A DNA stretch of 64,000 nucleotides from the NCBI GenBank assembly GCA_050084985.1, contig JBITNC010000001.1, positions 193,626,001-193,690,000 on the forward strand, in the 5' to 3' direction. Made by a program: the position numbers and the translations under genes. Shown here one piece after another: positions 23,761 through 35,880 of the stretch (its first letter is position 1; each line of letters starts with the position of its first letter). This DNA comes from Nageia nagi (taxonomy: Eukaryota > Pinophyta). Below the pieces are notes generated by a model. It did no database searches and was not told the DNA's origin. It was given only the letters and a program-made list of their open reading frames with translations.

Positions 23761-24789
23761 AAAGTTTCCCTCAAGGGGTTAGTGAAAGTTGAATTCTTGT
23801 TGAATTCATGTCTATGATGATAACTTCATCCCTAGGAGGATTTTTTGGTTATATAGTGTTTATCTTTTTGTGTACTCCTTTGTATTTAGTTTGCTCTATG
23901 TGAGGAACTAGTTGTATTTTTTTGAGCATATGATGGATTTTACTAGCACTATTTCAGTTATCCATATGTGAGGAACCAATATATGCATTTTGACACTATT
24001 TAGTTATTCATATATGAGGAACTCGTATGTTCTTATGCTTTATTTTTTTATGTAGATCAACACATATTTTTATAAAGTAGGTGATTATGATTAATGGCTT
24101 TAATACTAAATATACAAGGATTTATGTCCTTTTTTGCATTGAATCCCTTTGTATTTTTTTTTGCATATTTCATGCCATGTTTTGTATCTTTCAACTACAT
24201 CAAATTATATCCTTTACTACATCTTTTATGCTACTTTTTTCATCTTCCAATTGCATTGGATTGCATCCTTTTTTACATCAATTTTTAATCATTTTACCCC
24301 CCTCTGTGCATGTGTTACATCATTTTTTGATTCCAAAATTGCATCATTTTTGTTAAAGAATTATAAAAAATTAATTTTTAATCTTTATTATATATATTTT
24401 TTCATTTCCATTAATATGCCAATCATACATTGAAATAATAGGCCAATTGTACGAAAAATTAATATGTGAATTGTATGCCAAAATAATATGTGAATCTATG
24501 CCAAAATAATACTCCAATCATATACCAATAATACATGAAAATACAACAAAAATAGGCCAAAAATGCTAAATTATACTAAAATATATACACAAAAATATGG
24601 GTCAATAAAATAATAATAAAATCCATATCAAAATATATTAAAATAACATACATATAAACATATGAATATGCCAAAATGCTATACATATATACATTAAAAT
24701 GATATACATATCTATGTCAATACATCCACATTGTACAATATATCAAAAATGATACTATTTGCATCAAAAATACATGATAGTACTACTAG
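23761..24789. other. AT-rich stretch without gene
   Basis: No coding region is supported. Near 23900-24030 the phrase ATATGTGAGGAAC-type recurs three times. From 24100 to 24350 a pyrimidine-rich strand repeats TTGCATC/TACATC words, and from 24420 to 24600 ATGCCAAAATAATA-type words recur. Open frames at 24081-24433 are Phe/Ile/Leu-rich products of this composition. Confidence 0.5.
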
Positions 24790-26440
24790 CCCTAGTTGAT
24801 ATCAACCTCATTCTTAGATGTAAACTCAATACTTGAGCTAGAACTTGATGCACCACCATGACCTAAATCACCACTTGACTCACTACCTGAGCCACTATGA
24901 TGAGTACACTATGATGAGTACTAGAAGTTTCCCTACTAGGATGTGTTAGCTTATCATCATAAAAAAACTCTTGAAATCTCACATCTAGGGTATATTATGA
25001 ATCACCCTCCTTCAATGTAGTACCCTCCTATGATTCACCATAGACTTGTGATGCACCTCCCTATAATGCACCTCCAAATGATGCATCTCCCTGTATTGCT
25101 ACCCCCTACAATCCAGTACCCACCTACAAATAATAAAAAAATAAATGTTAGTATGCGTACAATAATACTTACAAAAAATATGCATCACCTAAAATAAATT
25201 ATTATTCCTTTAATAATTAAAATAATTTAAATTGCTTACACCAGCACTCATCCTATCCCTCAAGGCTCGATAACCATATGTTATGCCATATTGGCATTCA
25301 TTTTCATTAGGAATCCAATTGAAATCTCTCAACTACAAAAAAATTTAATTAGTACTATATTAAAAACCATTTATCTATCAAAATTAAATATAAATGAAAA
25401 TCACATGTAGTAAATATACTCACAAATTAGATATCCACATACTTTGCCCCTCCACTTCCCGCTCGATACATAATACTATGTCCTAGTTTGGCAAGTTGGG
25501 ACTTCATTGCTTTTTCTTATGACATATCCAAGCCTTCCAATTTCCTTTGATCCACCTCAAATACTTTCTTCAAAAGCATCTTCCAAACCTTTTTATGAAA
25601 TAATTAATTACTATTATTTTTAAAAATTAATTAATTAAGTTTAAATATTAAATATTAATGATAATATTCCATACCTTCTTATGGAGATCAACTAGTTTTT
25701 GTGCTAAGTTTCTTTGGTTAGGGGGAAGTTTCATCACTTTTTTTTTATGTGATCTCTAAACATTTTTAAATTCAATACTGACTATTGGAGTGCTTTCTTC
25801 TTGCTCCACCCTTCACCAAATTCATGTTTTAAGTTTTGATAATATTCTCTTTTATGCTATAAAAATATAAATTATAACAAATTAGTTATATTCTCTTGAA
25901 ATATTAAATTAATGAAAGTAAAACATACATACCAAAAAATGATGAAAATAATGAAAATAAATACATATCAAAATCATCTTGTTTCTTTCATGGCTTGTTA
26001 AGGGTTTCTACAAATTCTACTATTGCAGCATTCTTGAGAGATTTGTAAAATACTGAACCTAAAAAATAGTTCAAATCATATTAGTAATTCAATATACTTC
26101 TAATAAATATTTAAATTTATATTTAAAAAAAAAAAATTATTACCATTTTCATCTTTCATGACCTCTCCATTTGGCCTCACATAAATACAAGATTTCTAGA
26201 GCTTTGAGTCATCATCAACATAGATTGTTGATTCATCAATTCTGCACATACATATATTGCATGGATCACATGATCACAATATGCTTAAAAATATAAATTA
26301 GAATAATTTTTTATTACTTATTAATAAATTAACTGATTATAAATAATTACCTTAAGGAGGTACACCTTATCTCTACGATGTGGTAAGACCACCTGCTCCT
26401 CCAACCTTGTCACCCCCAAATAATGACATCAACCCATCAT
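24790..26440 (-). pseudogene. Unrecognised multi-exon gene relic
   Basis: I do not recognise the product. On the - strand several exon-like stretches are joined by plausible splice sites. An exon ending near 26347 in TTAAG before GTAATT joins one starting near 26240 after TGTGCAG, giving IDESTIYVDDDSK and YVRPNGEVMKDENG, with donor GTAATA near 26143. The next exon starts near 26058 after TTTTTTAG, phase-compatible, giving GSVFYKSLKNAAIVEFVETL. Further down are KREYYQNLKHEFGEGWSKKK, KVMKLPPNQRNLAQKLVDLH, KLGHSIMYRAGSGGAKYVDI and NECQYGITYGYRALRDRM (near 25250-25320), then a Ser/Gly-rich tail ending near 24790. Several stops show decay. It may be an accessory gene of a DNA transposon. Confidence 0.45.
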
Positions 26441-26534
26441 GGATAAATATAGGTTTAACAAATTTTAAAACCTCCTTTAACTTATTTTTATATTTAGGAG
26501 ATTAAATAAATAAGTGATTACATATCTTACTTAA

Positions 26535-26536
<2 letters not shown>

Positions 26537-26579
<43 letters not shown>
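26537..26579. repeat. (AT)n microsatellite
   Basis: An uninterrupted AT dinucleotide run of about 21 units. A similar but longer run lies at 63228-63284. Confidence 0.95.
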
Positions 26580-26582
<3 letters not shown>

Positions 26583-26759
26583 TATAATTGGAAACTGCAT
26601 TGATATTACTTAAGTAGTTAGAATACTTACAAGTGCTTTTTTATTTTTGTAATTTCATCTTTCTTTTTTATGCATCCTTTTATTTTGATTTTTTTATCTT
26701 ATCTTTATCTTTTTCATCCTTCTTTCTACACCCCATATGTGGTCAATGGTGATCACTAT

Positions 26760-27590
26760 AAGAAAGTAAACAAAAGTTAAGTAGTGATGTTAATATTATA
26801 GAATGAAAAACATATATCTAATTTTCATTCTACTATAATTCACCAAATCTACTATAATTCACCAAAATAATTAAGTATACAATACCAAATATGAGAAATT
26901 AATATCCTACAAATATATTTTCAAGATTCTTCTCAATCATTTCAATTCATATCACATAGAAAAAATTCCAATAAATTGTAATAGATATGAAAGTTCAACA
27001 AGAAAACATTCCAATAGAAACATTATAAAGTGTAAAACATATAAAATTTCAATAAGAAAAAATAGGAAGTAGATGATTAATCAATAGATGTGAGAGAATT
27101 GACCTATAACATAAATAACTCTAAACTCCCAAGATCACATGAAAGCTCACAAATCACATCTAAATAACTCACAAGGCAATCTCACAAAGATAACATAATA
27201 TGTAAGTGGTTCCTCCAATTAGGAGTACATCCACTAACTAGATCTCACTTATTTCACAAATTTGAACTCTTACAATCCTCCTAAACTTTTTTCCTAAACA
27301 CTATCCTATAGCATAGCTTTACTTTAAAAATTGGTATATTATAACAAAGAGGAAGCCTTTTATTTATAGGCCAAAATCCCTCTTTGGATCACTCTTTTAC
27401 CCAATGTACAAATGCATGACATGGACTCCCTTTTACCTAAGGGTCATGCTCATGACATGGAGTGTAGGACAAGTTACAATATCATATTCACTTAAATACT
27501 TAAGGTATCAAATGATACCCTTAAGTATTAGTGAACTTACATAGAATATTATTATAAAACCTTTACAATAATGCATTATACATTCCAACA
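26760..27590 (-). repeat. Possible solo or truncated LTR
   Basis: On the - strand the sequence starts TGTTGGAATG at 27590 and carries a TATA-like CTATAAATAAAAGG near 27370, about 220 bp in. Both are typical of an LTR promoter half. An inverted pair around AAGGTATCAAATGATACCCTT (27503-27523) lies in between. I could not fix the other end or a target duplication, so the left limit is a guess. No gene lies in this stretch. Confidence 0.3.
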
Positions 27591-27591
27591 A

Positions 27592-28060
27592 AATGTACCC
27601 TTTTTTCAACTTCAATACAACACCATATCATACAAGAAAAACATGTACCCTTTTGTCAACTAATTCAATCCATGTATTCTTGATTCTACTATCCTTCATC
27701 AATTTTCTTACTCTTTGAACATCATCCCAAGTGCACACTTCAACATAAATATTTGAAATAAGAACATAACACATGGACCTTATTTCCAAGCTCCAAAAAA
27801 AGAAGATTATTCCCAAAACTTCCCCTTTTCTAGTTACAAATAGTTTAGTTAAAAAAAACAATACTTTAGTTAACTTAATTGAATAATCTAACTCCATATC
27901 GTATAGGAAAAACATGTACCCTTTTGTCAACTTCAATCCAACTACATCTAGGTATCTTCTTAATTCCACTACCCTTCATCAATATCTTACTCTTTGAAAA
28001 TCATCCCAAGTGCCCACTTCAACATAAATATCTAAAAGAAGAACATAACATGGATCATCC
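27592..28060 (-). pseudogene. Pentatricopeptide repeat protein fragments (E domain), tandemly duplicated
   Basis: PLS-class PPR proteins bind organellar RNA, and their C-terminal E motif is distinctive. On the - strand 27790-27625 encodes YVLISNIYVEVCTWDDVQRV, then RKLMKDSRIK and VDKRVHVFLV, matching the E-motif pattern YVLLSNIYA...W.DV..VR..M...G.KK.PG.SWIE...VH.F. A second copy of the same part lies at about 28050-27890 (DIYVEVGTWDDFQRVR, CSWIEVDKRVHVF), out of frame with the first. A short third trace starts at 27592. Copies are about 273 bp apart. No PPR repeat arrays remain, so this is a fragment captured or left behind. Confidence 0.75.
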
Positions 28061-30704
28061 TAATATTATGGTAAAATTCATATAACATAACATAAAAAGA
28101 AAAATGACATTATAAAGGTACTCTAACAATGACATTTACTTATTATAGTTTTGGGCTAGGAGTGTTTTGTTCCAACTAATTATATTTGTGTAAAGTTTAT
28201 AGGATGGATGATAACAAATATTTATTGTGGGCTTCCCATTAAAAATTATCTCATTCACCTTGGTTTTTATAACCTTGTTTGAACTTTGTATCATTCTTTA
28301 GAAGAAATTGGGCATCTTTTCTAGAGTTGCAACAATGTGCAATATGGATGGATCAGGTGGGATTTTTCTTTTCTTTTTATTTTTTACAATTGATTCCCTA
28401 ATTATTTATTTAGTATCATATTATTTTGAGGGACCCCCTTTCCCTCCCCCCTCTTTATTTTAGATATCAACACCTATTCAAAGTTATCAACATTTTCTCA
28501 TTATGAAAGGTCAACAATGATTGTCTCTTTTCTAAGGATTCCATTTTATGTTATTTTAGCATATTTGTACAAGCTAACAAAGTAGCCATGGATGTTACTC
28601 ATCTTCAACTTATCATTAAACATTAGGAAAATACTCCTTACACTACCATCAGAATCCATCTTGAACACTCATTATTTAAAGATCATTCTTGATATTGTAA
28701 ACATTATCACTATACTACCACTAAGCACCTCTTATCATCACTTTGATGAAAGTACTTAATGACCTTTGGGATAATCTTGAAAACTACCTTTGTATTCATT
28801 TTTTATTTCTCTCACTAAAAATGTCATAATGAAATAAAACAAGGATGATTAAGTCAACAAGACCATATAGCTCCTATTCCTAGGTAAGGATATGAGCTCA
28901 TTCCATCAAAATGATGAATGTGGGTGGGAAGGGTTAACTCAATATGAATCTTCCTCTAACTTGGTAGTTGTTTATGTTAGTGAGAACCTTATGATATTAA
29001 CTTGCTTATTATTAAGACCCTCATGATCTCCATTTTTGTTGAATAGGTGGTGGAAGTAGTAAACTCGATAAGCATAGATGGCCATTTTAGGTCTTGTACA
29101 CTCTAATTACCTTATTATACAAATAATATTAGCAAATAATTATATTAATAGAAATAACAATGAGGTATGCTTGTAATGCAAATGGGGGCACAACAAGGAG
29201 GGTTTAAGGTGCATTAAGGTAGTACTTCTATCAAAGGATGAATGAAATGAAAAAATTCTTGACCAAGTTTAGAGGATGAATGAAAAATAATATTGATAAA
29301 AGAACATATGATATCAATCAAGGTGTAGGAAAATGTGATTTATATGCATCACATAAGATTTGTAAGGTACATACCAATTCATTTACCATTGATCCAACCT
29401 TGAAAGCACATAACTAGCTTGAAAATTAGACTATGCAATTAGAGAAGATAATTAGGAGTTATATATGCATGTAAATTTTTTATATAAATTTTTAAAAATT
29501 CATTTTATTTTAATTTAATTAGAGATAAAGATAGGGGACTTTTGGATTTTCTTATTCAATATTATAGAAAAGAATATAAAGTGTAGTTAAAATTAGATAT
29601 AGATCAATCCTCTTAGGGAGATCACATGCTAGAAGTTCCACTAAAGTTGAAAATGTATCACCTAACACCTAACATGCAACCTTTTTTGAAATAAATAAAG
29701 TACCTATTATCAATAAAAGTAGGTAAATAAAGGCATATGCTAGAAAAATCATAAAAGAAACTAATATATAAAAAATTGCATCATTTACTAAATTATAATA
29801 ACATCATTTACTAAATTTACTATATAAAAATTTATATTAAGTTTACTAAAATTACATTTACTAAATTATATTACATTTTATAAATTTATTAAATTAATAT
29901 CAAATTTACTAAATTATGTTTTATATAAAGCAAGTTTTGTGAAATTTTGAATTTAAGAAGCAAGTTTTTGGAGAATAAGAAGAGTTTCAAAAATTGGTAG
30001 CAAAAAAAAGTTTTTGGAGAAAAAGGAAGAGTTTCAGAGTTGAGAATTTCATAAGTATGTCCCTATTTTTTTAGGCATTTCATTTTATGGTGCAATGCAA
30101 AGAATTTGTTTCAATTTCTTGGTGCATTTTTGATTTTATGGTGCATTGTTGAGAAGGAATGGATTTAATTTTAATTTTTTTGGTGCATTACTGAGAAGGA
30201 ATGATTTTATTTTCCAATTTCATGGTGCATTGTTGATAAATTGAATTAAAAATTCATGGGGAATTTGAAAAAACCTAGCACATGGAATTAATTCCTTATT
30301 TTAAGATGCATTATTGATAATTTCTAGTAAAAATCATGAACAATTCAAAAAATGCTAGCATTTGTAGTGTAAATTCATGGGGAATTGAAACATGCAATTA
30401 AAAACTTACATACCTTATGCAAATTAGGAATAATGAAGAGGAATTTGCAAGAAACCCTTTCTCCTCCCATAAAATGCAAAACCTTATGAGTAAACATGCC
30501 AAAAAAATTAGAAAAATAAGCTAAAATTAAGTGAAATGAGTTAAAAATCAAGTTAGAATCAAGTGAAATGGGCTAGAAGGATACTTACTTGGTGCTCTCC
30601 CATTGAAAATTCAAATTTATATCCCCTTTCACCAAGAAATGACTATGTGGAAAGTGACATGTGATCCCCTTTTTTATTTTCTAAATTTTTAGTGTAATCT
30701 AACA
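28061..30704. other. Long stretch without recognisable gene
   Basis: AT-rich DNA on both strands with no motif-bearing frame. Near 29765-29930 it is low-complexity, with ATTTACTAAATT words. Near 30080-30240 a loose repeat with ATGGTGCATTGTTGAGAAGGAATG-like units of about 60 bp occurs three or four times. I see no RNA gene and no terminal repeats. Confidence 0.5.
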
Positions 30705-30746
30705 CAAAAAGGGATGCAAATATGCATCTCTTTTTGCATCCCTTTT
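30705..30746. repeat. 15-bp perfect inverted repeat
   Basis: AAAAAGGGATGCAAA at 30705-30719 is the exact complement of 30732-30746, with a 12-base loop. Outside it ACAC and GTGT extend the pairing imperfectly. It lies about 80 bp before the telomere-like array. It could be a small foldback element or a chance palindrome in T-rich DNA. Confidence 0.6.
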
Positions 30747-30827
30747 TGCATATTTTTTGTGTCCAAAAATGCCTATTTCAAAAAAAAATAAAGAATAAAG
30801 AATTGAAGTTAAAATCATTGTTATCTA

Positions 30828-31373
30828 GGTTAGTGGTTAGGGTTTGGGTTAATAATTAGGAATTGGATTAGGGTTAGGATTAGCAGTTAGGATTTGGGTT
30901 AGGGTTAGCAATTAAGGTTTGGGTTAAGGTTAGTGTTAGGGTTAAGGTTAGGGTGAGGGTTAGCAATTACTATTATAGCTAGGATTAGGATTAGTGTTAG
31001 GGTTAGTGTTAGTGTTAGTGTTAGGGTTAATGTTAGTGTTAGGGTTAGGGTTAGTGTTAGTGTTAGGGTTAAGGTTAATGTTAGTGTTAGGGTTAGGGTT
31101 AAGGTTAGTGTTAGTGTCAGGGTTAGGATTAGTAGTTAGGGTACTTAGTGGTTAGTGTTAGGGTTAGCATTAGCATTAGGATTAGGGTTAGGGTTAGGGT
31201 TAGTAGTTAGGGTATTTAATGGTTAGGGTTAATGTTAGTAGTGGTTAGCATTTGAGTTAAGTTTATTATTAGTAGTGGTTAACATTTAGGTTAGCGTTAG
31301 TAGTTAAGGTACTTAGTGGTTAGGGTTAGGATTAGTATTTAGGGTACTTAGTGATTAGGGTTAGTGTTAGTGT
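30828..31373 (+). repeat. Degenerate TTAGGG/TTAGTG telomere-like array, left part
   Basis: About 546 bp consist almost entirely of six-base words GTTAGG, GTTAGT and GTTAAG, with a few longer variants such as GTAGTTAGGGTACTTAGTG. The seven-base plant telomere unit TTTAGGG is not the basic period. The array stops exactly where the LTR of the tandem gypsy complex begins and resumes on the other side at 63580, so it was one array before the insertion. Confidence 0.9.
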
Positions 31374-33156
31374 TGATCAATATAATGTAAGCTCAAAGGT
31401 TTTGGTCTAATTGAGTTCTCCATTTCCCACATTAGTAGGTTCCTTAAAAGAGCATAAGGTGGTGAGAATATGCTTATGTTGGTTTTCTACTCAATCTCTA
31501 GGTTATAGGCTAGTTCCTATCTATTGTAAAGGTTTAAAAGTAATAAGAAAGAGATAAAAATGTAGAGAGTTATAGGAAAGAGATGAAAAAATTAAACTAA
31601 AAATTTAAACAATAACTATATAGCCTAGGCATTACCAAACAAGAAATAATCCATAGCCAATATTAAGAATAGTAAGCTATCTTACCCTTGGTGTCTCGTA
31701 ATCATAATACATAGCCATAACTTAAGACAACATCCCATATGTAACATTCACAAAAGTAATAAACAACTACTTGTTGCAAAAGAAAAAAGCATTATCTATT
31801 TGCATTATCATATTTGAAAGAATCTTACATAAATGGGCAAATTTGCTTGAATGTTTGACCCCTTTGACTTATAATAGTCCACTATTTATACATTTACCTT
31901 CCTGATTAGGTGGTTATCTACCATAAATACACATAATTATTCATTTTGGTTGAATAAAGTAAAGAAAAATATTTACAATAAATATTACAAATGTGTTAGA
32001 TTACATAGTGAATAAGTACCAACAACATGATCTTTAAAAATTTGTAATTTCAAAGTAGTTGTATCCATTGAGCTGCAATCCTCTTGACATGTCATTGATT
32101 GCTCTTTTTAAACTCTATAGTTGATTGAAGAAGTTCTCATCTATAATTTGATAGGTACAATCTAGCACTATGTTCTATAAATAGTTATCTACTTCTCTGT
32201 AACCATTGATGTTCCATACTATAGTTCTAATTAAATAGAGTAATGGGGGTTATGAATAATATATCAACTTAGTTCAAGAAGAAACTACCACTGTTATGTG
32301 GAAATGAGTTGAAGTTGAAACATTAATAGGGCCCCAAGGGTCAAACACTAGACATAGGTGTTACTTCTTGCCCAACATTGCTTTCTTAGTCTATCGAGTT
32401 CTATTTCTCTTTGTTGGGCTTTATTAATGATCTGACTCTTCTCAATACTTATTGATTTTAGCTAAAAGTTTTGACATTAGTGCTCAAAATTGGTGAGCTC
32501 TATTTGGTATCTTCATGAAATATCACCTACCATTTCTTATTTTAGGACCCATTAATTTTTTATAAAAATGATGACATCATTACTAAAAATCAACAGGTGA
32601 TATTTACTTCTGGGCATCTCTTGCTAAGTATTTGGATATAACTTGGGCTTATATTTTCAACAAATCCTAGACACTGTATTTACAATAACTCTCAAACATT
32701 GTATTTACAATAACTTTTGAACACTATATTTATAATAACTCTTAGACATTATATTTACAATAACTCCTAGATTTTTCCTTAGACTTTCACTACCCATACA
32801 TAATATAATATTACCTAGATATGATATATTTTTACTCGAACATGACTCTTATATATATATAATTCTTGACCTTTTTGATTGTTAACATGACTAAAGTTTA
32901 TTATCAAAGTTATTGCAACACTTGCTAGATTTTGACTAGAAATTTTTAAGGCAAAAATCTAAGACCAATATTTATATATACAATAGCCAGATGTTGAAAA
33001 CACCCAAAACTCTTTAGAATTAGTTCAAATAAAATATTAAATATATGTGAACAAAAAATGGAAAAGGGAGTAAGGAGAATTTCTTAAAACAAATGAAGGA
33101 ATAAAAGAATGATAGTGCATTACCCCATACTCAAAGTGTAATTTTGAAGGAATACA
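31374..33156 (-). repeat. Left LTR of tandem gypsy (3' LTR of left copy)
   Basis: About 1,783 bp, homologous to 49558-51374 and 61694-63579. On the - strand it starts TGTATTCCTTC and ends TTGATCA next to the telomere-like array. A TATA-like GTATAAATA box lies on the - strand near 31892, within a CTATTTATAC word shared by all three LTRs. It contains a 25-bp minisatellite of four units. Confidence 0.85.
32666..32770. repeat. 25-bp LTR minisatellite, about 4 units (left LTR)
   Basis: Units of the type CTCAAACATTGTATTTACAATAA recur four times. Each centres on the near-palindrome TTGTATTTACAA. The homologous arrays in the other LTRs hold about five and six to seven units. Confidence 0.85.
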
Positions 33157-33588
33157 ATCTTTTGGTAGCTTGTGGGGTCTCCACCTATTGGAGAACAAAA
33201 TCCTCTATTTGTTTCTCTTGGTACTTAGTTCAAATGAAGCTTTAGTAGGCATTTTTTATGGGGGAACAAGTTCTATAGGGAGGAAAGGTTGAATATTTTT
33301 GCTTAGCTCTTTGAGATTTTGATGATTAATTTGTGATAAAATAGGGGAGGCTTGTATCTTGATTGTATCTTTTTTGAACCTTGTTAATGCATTCTCTAGC
33401 CTTCTAGCATGTAAGAATCTCATAATTACCTCCTAAGTGAGGTCATTAAATTATTGAAGATTTGAGATTTGTTTCTTAGAAAAAGATTATTCAAGGAATT
33501 GAATAGTATTAGCTACTCATCTAAAAACACTACCCTATACATCCTGATCCTTCCATAATTTTGGAGCTTTTAATTCAATTAAAGAATC
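33157..33588 (-). pseudogene. Distal end of extra frame, left copy (cut off by chromovirus)
   Basis: This segment matches 51375-51805 of the right copy. It is the 3' end of the long frame downstream of integrase, separated from the rest (40490-43211) by the nested chromovirus. Readable pieces on the - strand include a TTRRLEN-like and a basic stretch, but stops are frequent. Homology, not coding quality, supports the assignment. Confidence 0.55.
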
Positions 33589-34720
33589 TGATCCAAAAAT
33601 TTGGATCCCTTCAACATTTAGTAATCTCCATTTTAGTGTGTTTAATGTGATCATCTTATCTTTAGCTTTTTGATGCTTCTTTTAGATCAAGAATCTGAGT
33701 CCGTATGAGGAAGATATGGCCTTAATTCCATTTTGAGTATTTGAAAAAAAAAATATGGCAATACCCACCCGCCACTGTGGAGGCCACGTCGGAGGAGACA
33801 GGGCCAATGTGGAGGTGACGAGGTAGAGGGGCCCACAGGGTGAAAGCTAGCACCATTTGATTGCCTATGTCTGACCACCTATCAGACCCATCTACCCATG
33901 CAATAGCGATCATGCATAACCTATCCATGCCAAACTGCAAGCTGCCTACGCGTACCACCAACATGACCAACCAAACCACCGCTTGACCACCTAGTCAGCT
34001 AAACTACCATGCAAGCCACCCATTTGACTATTTGACTTCTACCCAACAAGCACCACATGTTAGCACCACAGCACACCCACCCATTTTTAAACTTGTTAAC
34101 ATATTTTGGCATTTCTAAGGTTTTTTTTAGTGATTTTTGATTTGCCTAAGGTCCTATTTTTGGGCTGATTAATCTTGTAAGCTTGGAAATAGTCCAAAGA
34201 GTGTGTTTTTCAATTTTAGAGCTCATTTTTAGGAGATTTTTGCAACCATTTAAGCCCAAATTTGATATGAATATCAAGGAGGTTAATGGGTATCTAAAAA
34301 TATATTTTTTACCCAATTTCCTAGTTGTAATTCTCTCCAATTTTAGCCCCCAAAATTGTATAAAAAGGGAGCAAATTGTATAGGAAAAAAAAGGAGGATT
34401 TTGGGAAGTGTTTTCAGTTTTGTTGTGATTTTTAGAGCTAGGAGTGTGTTGTGAATGTGAGAGGAGGTTTTGAAGGACCTTAGAGGCCTTGTAAAGTGAT
34501 TCCACCCATTGATAGTAGAGAGCTTTTGAGCTGGATGTAGCCCACATTGGGTGAACCAGGATAAATTATGCTTGTCTCTTCTTTGGTGAATGCTTTTCTC
34601 TTCTCTGTGTTTACAATTATTTTCCTAAATTTCCTTTACAAGAACTTAATTATTTTTAAGTGTGAATTGATCCTGAAGAAAGGTTAAATTGCAAATTGTA
34701 ATCTTATAGCTTATGGATCA
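33589..34720 (+). repeat. Chromovirus 5' LTR
   Basis: 1,132 bp, starting TGATCCAAAAATTTGG and ending TTATGGATCA. The first half is richer in CG and GC words than the rest of the window. The partner at 39347 has lost several of these to TG/CA, as expected for methylated DNA. Confidence 0.95.
34359..34368 (+). promoter_or_regulatory. TATA box of chromovirus 5' LTR
   Basis: TATAAAAAGG lies in the LTR about 360 bp before its end and is conserved in the other LTR at 40120-40129. It is the likely core promoter. Confidence 0.7.
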
Positions 34721-34724
34721 AGTT

Positions 34725-34736
34725 TGGTATCAGAGC
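34725..34736 (+). other. Primer binding site (initiator tRNA-Met)
   Basis: TGGTATCAGAGC, four bases after the LTR end, is the standard complement of the initiator tRNA-Met 3' end used by many plant gypsy and copia elements. Confidence 0.95.
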
Positions 34737-34802
34737 AAGTTGAAATCATTGGGATAACCTCTATTTGTGAGATTGTTGTTGGTGTTTGGAAAGTGTTTTT
34801 GC

Positions 34803-35880
34803 ATGTATACCAGGTCACAAAGTAAGAAAGGAGAAGGAGAATTTGTGGAGGAGGTTCCAAAAATTAGTTCTAGAGTTTGGCTAAAGAAGCAAAGAGAGCT
34901 TGGAGCCATGGCCAATGAAGGAGGGTCTAATGTGGAAAAGCAAATTGCTAATCTTGCCACAATGTTCCAGAAAATGTCTCTACAATTCCAACATTTTCAA
35001 GAGCAACAATACAAGAAAAATGAAGGTGAAACTAGTGAATGGAATAAAATTGACAATGATGTTACACATAATGTTTTTCAAAGTTCTCCTTTGAAATTAG
35101 AAGTTAAATTTGATTTTCCTACTTTTAGTGGAGAAGTGAATGCTAAGAAATTAGACCATTGGATTAAACAAATTGAAGTATATTGTAGAATTCAAAGAAT
35201 TGTAAGAGATGAGGATAAAATCCAATTAGCAACTTTTAAAATGAGTGGTAATGCACTTGTTTGGTGGGAAAGTTGTTTACAAAGTAAGAATGAATCTATT
35301 AAAGCTTGTATTGCTTCTTGGACTCTTTTTTTACAATTGCTTAGAAATCAATTTTATCCTTTGGGTTATTGACAAAAGGCAATCATGGAATGGCAAACTT
35401 TCTATCAAGGAAAAGGGAAAAGTGTGCAAGAGTACACTACAGAATTATAAAGAAGAGCTACAATGCTAGGTATTCCTCTTGATTCCCAAGATACTCTTCT
35501 TAAGTATATTGGTGGTTTGCATAATTATTTAAGGCATACAATTTTGATGTTTGATCCAAACGATTTGGATAAAGTTTATGTACAAGCCACTCACTTAGAA
35601 GAAAGGGGAAAATTTGTTAAAGATGGGAAAAAGAACAATGCTTCCAATCACAATAGTAATAATGATTCTAAAAAGAATAAAGGAAAGGGGAAAAAGAAAA
35701 CTATGTCTACTACATAAAAAGATAAGTCTAAAGATGTATGTGCACATTGTCAAAAAGAAGGTCATTTAGAGGCTAAATATTGGAAATTGCATCCTAAATT
35801 ATGCCCTAAACCTAAAGGTCAAAGAAAGTAAACAAATAATATTACTAAGGAAATTGAGGATGGTTCAGATGTAGATGATA
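34803..35880 (+). pseudogene. Chromovirus Gag
   Basis: I chose the ATG at 34803 (MYTRSQSK), about 65 bp after the primer site, because it fits plant Gag starts; an in-frame ATG lies 12 codons earlier. The Gag domain shows FDFPTFSGEVNAKKLDHWIK, IQLATFKMSGNALVWWES and LRNQFYPLG. After a stop at 35373 come QEYTTEL and a Lys/Asn-rich basic stretch. The zinc knuckle at 35739-35780 reads CAHCQKEGHLEAKY. The fourth ligand is Tyr instead of Cys, one G-to-A change. Stops near 35451, 35715 and 35829 break the frame without shifting it. Confidence 0.88.

Noticed and set aside
24081-24433. Overlapping Phe/Ile/Leu-rich frames resembling membrane proteins
   Set aside because: They come from a T-rich repetitive stretch. 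There is no start context, and three overlapping frames look equally good.
30828-31373. A true chromosome end
   Set aside because: The units are degenerate, unique sequence lies on both sides, and the array resumes 32 kb away. It is interstitial.
33687-33979. Open frames on the - strand at the start of the chromovirus LTR
   Set aside because: They lie wholly in the LTR, have no motif, and are not kept in the other LTR.
34146-34547. 133-codon - strand frame, with a 134-codon twin at 39907-40311
   Set aside because: The pair exists only because both lie in the two LTR copies. There is no domain, and the region is promoter and leader.
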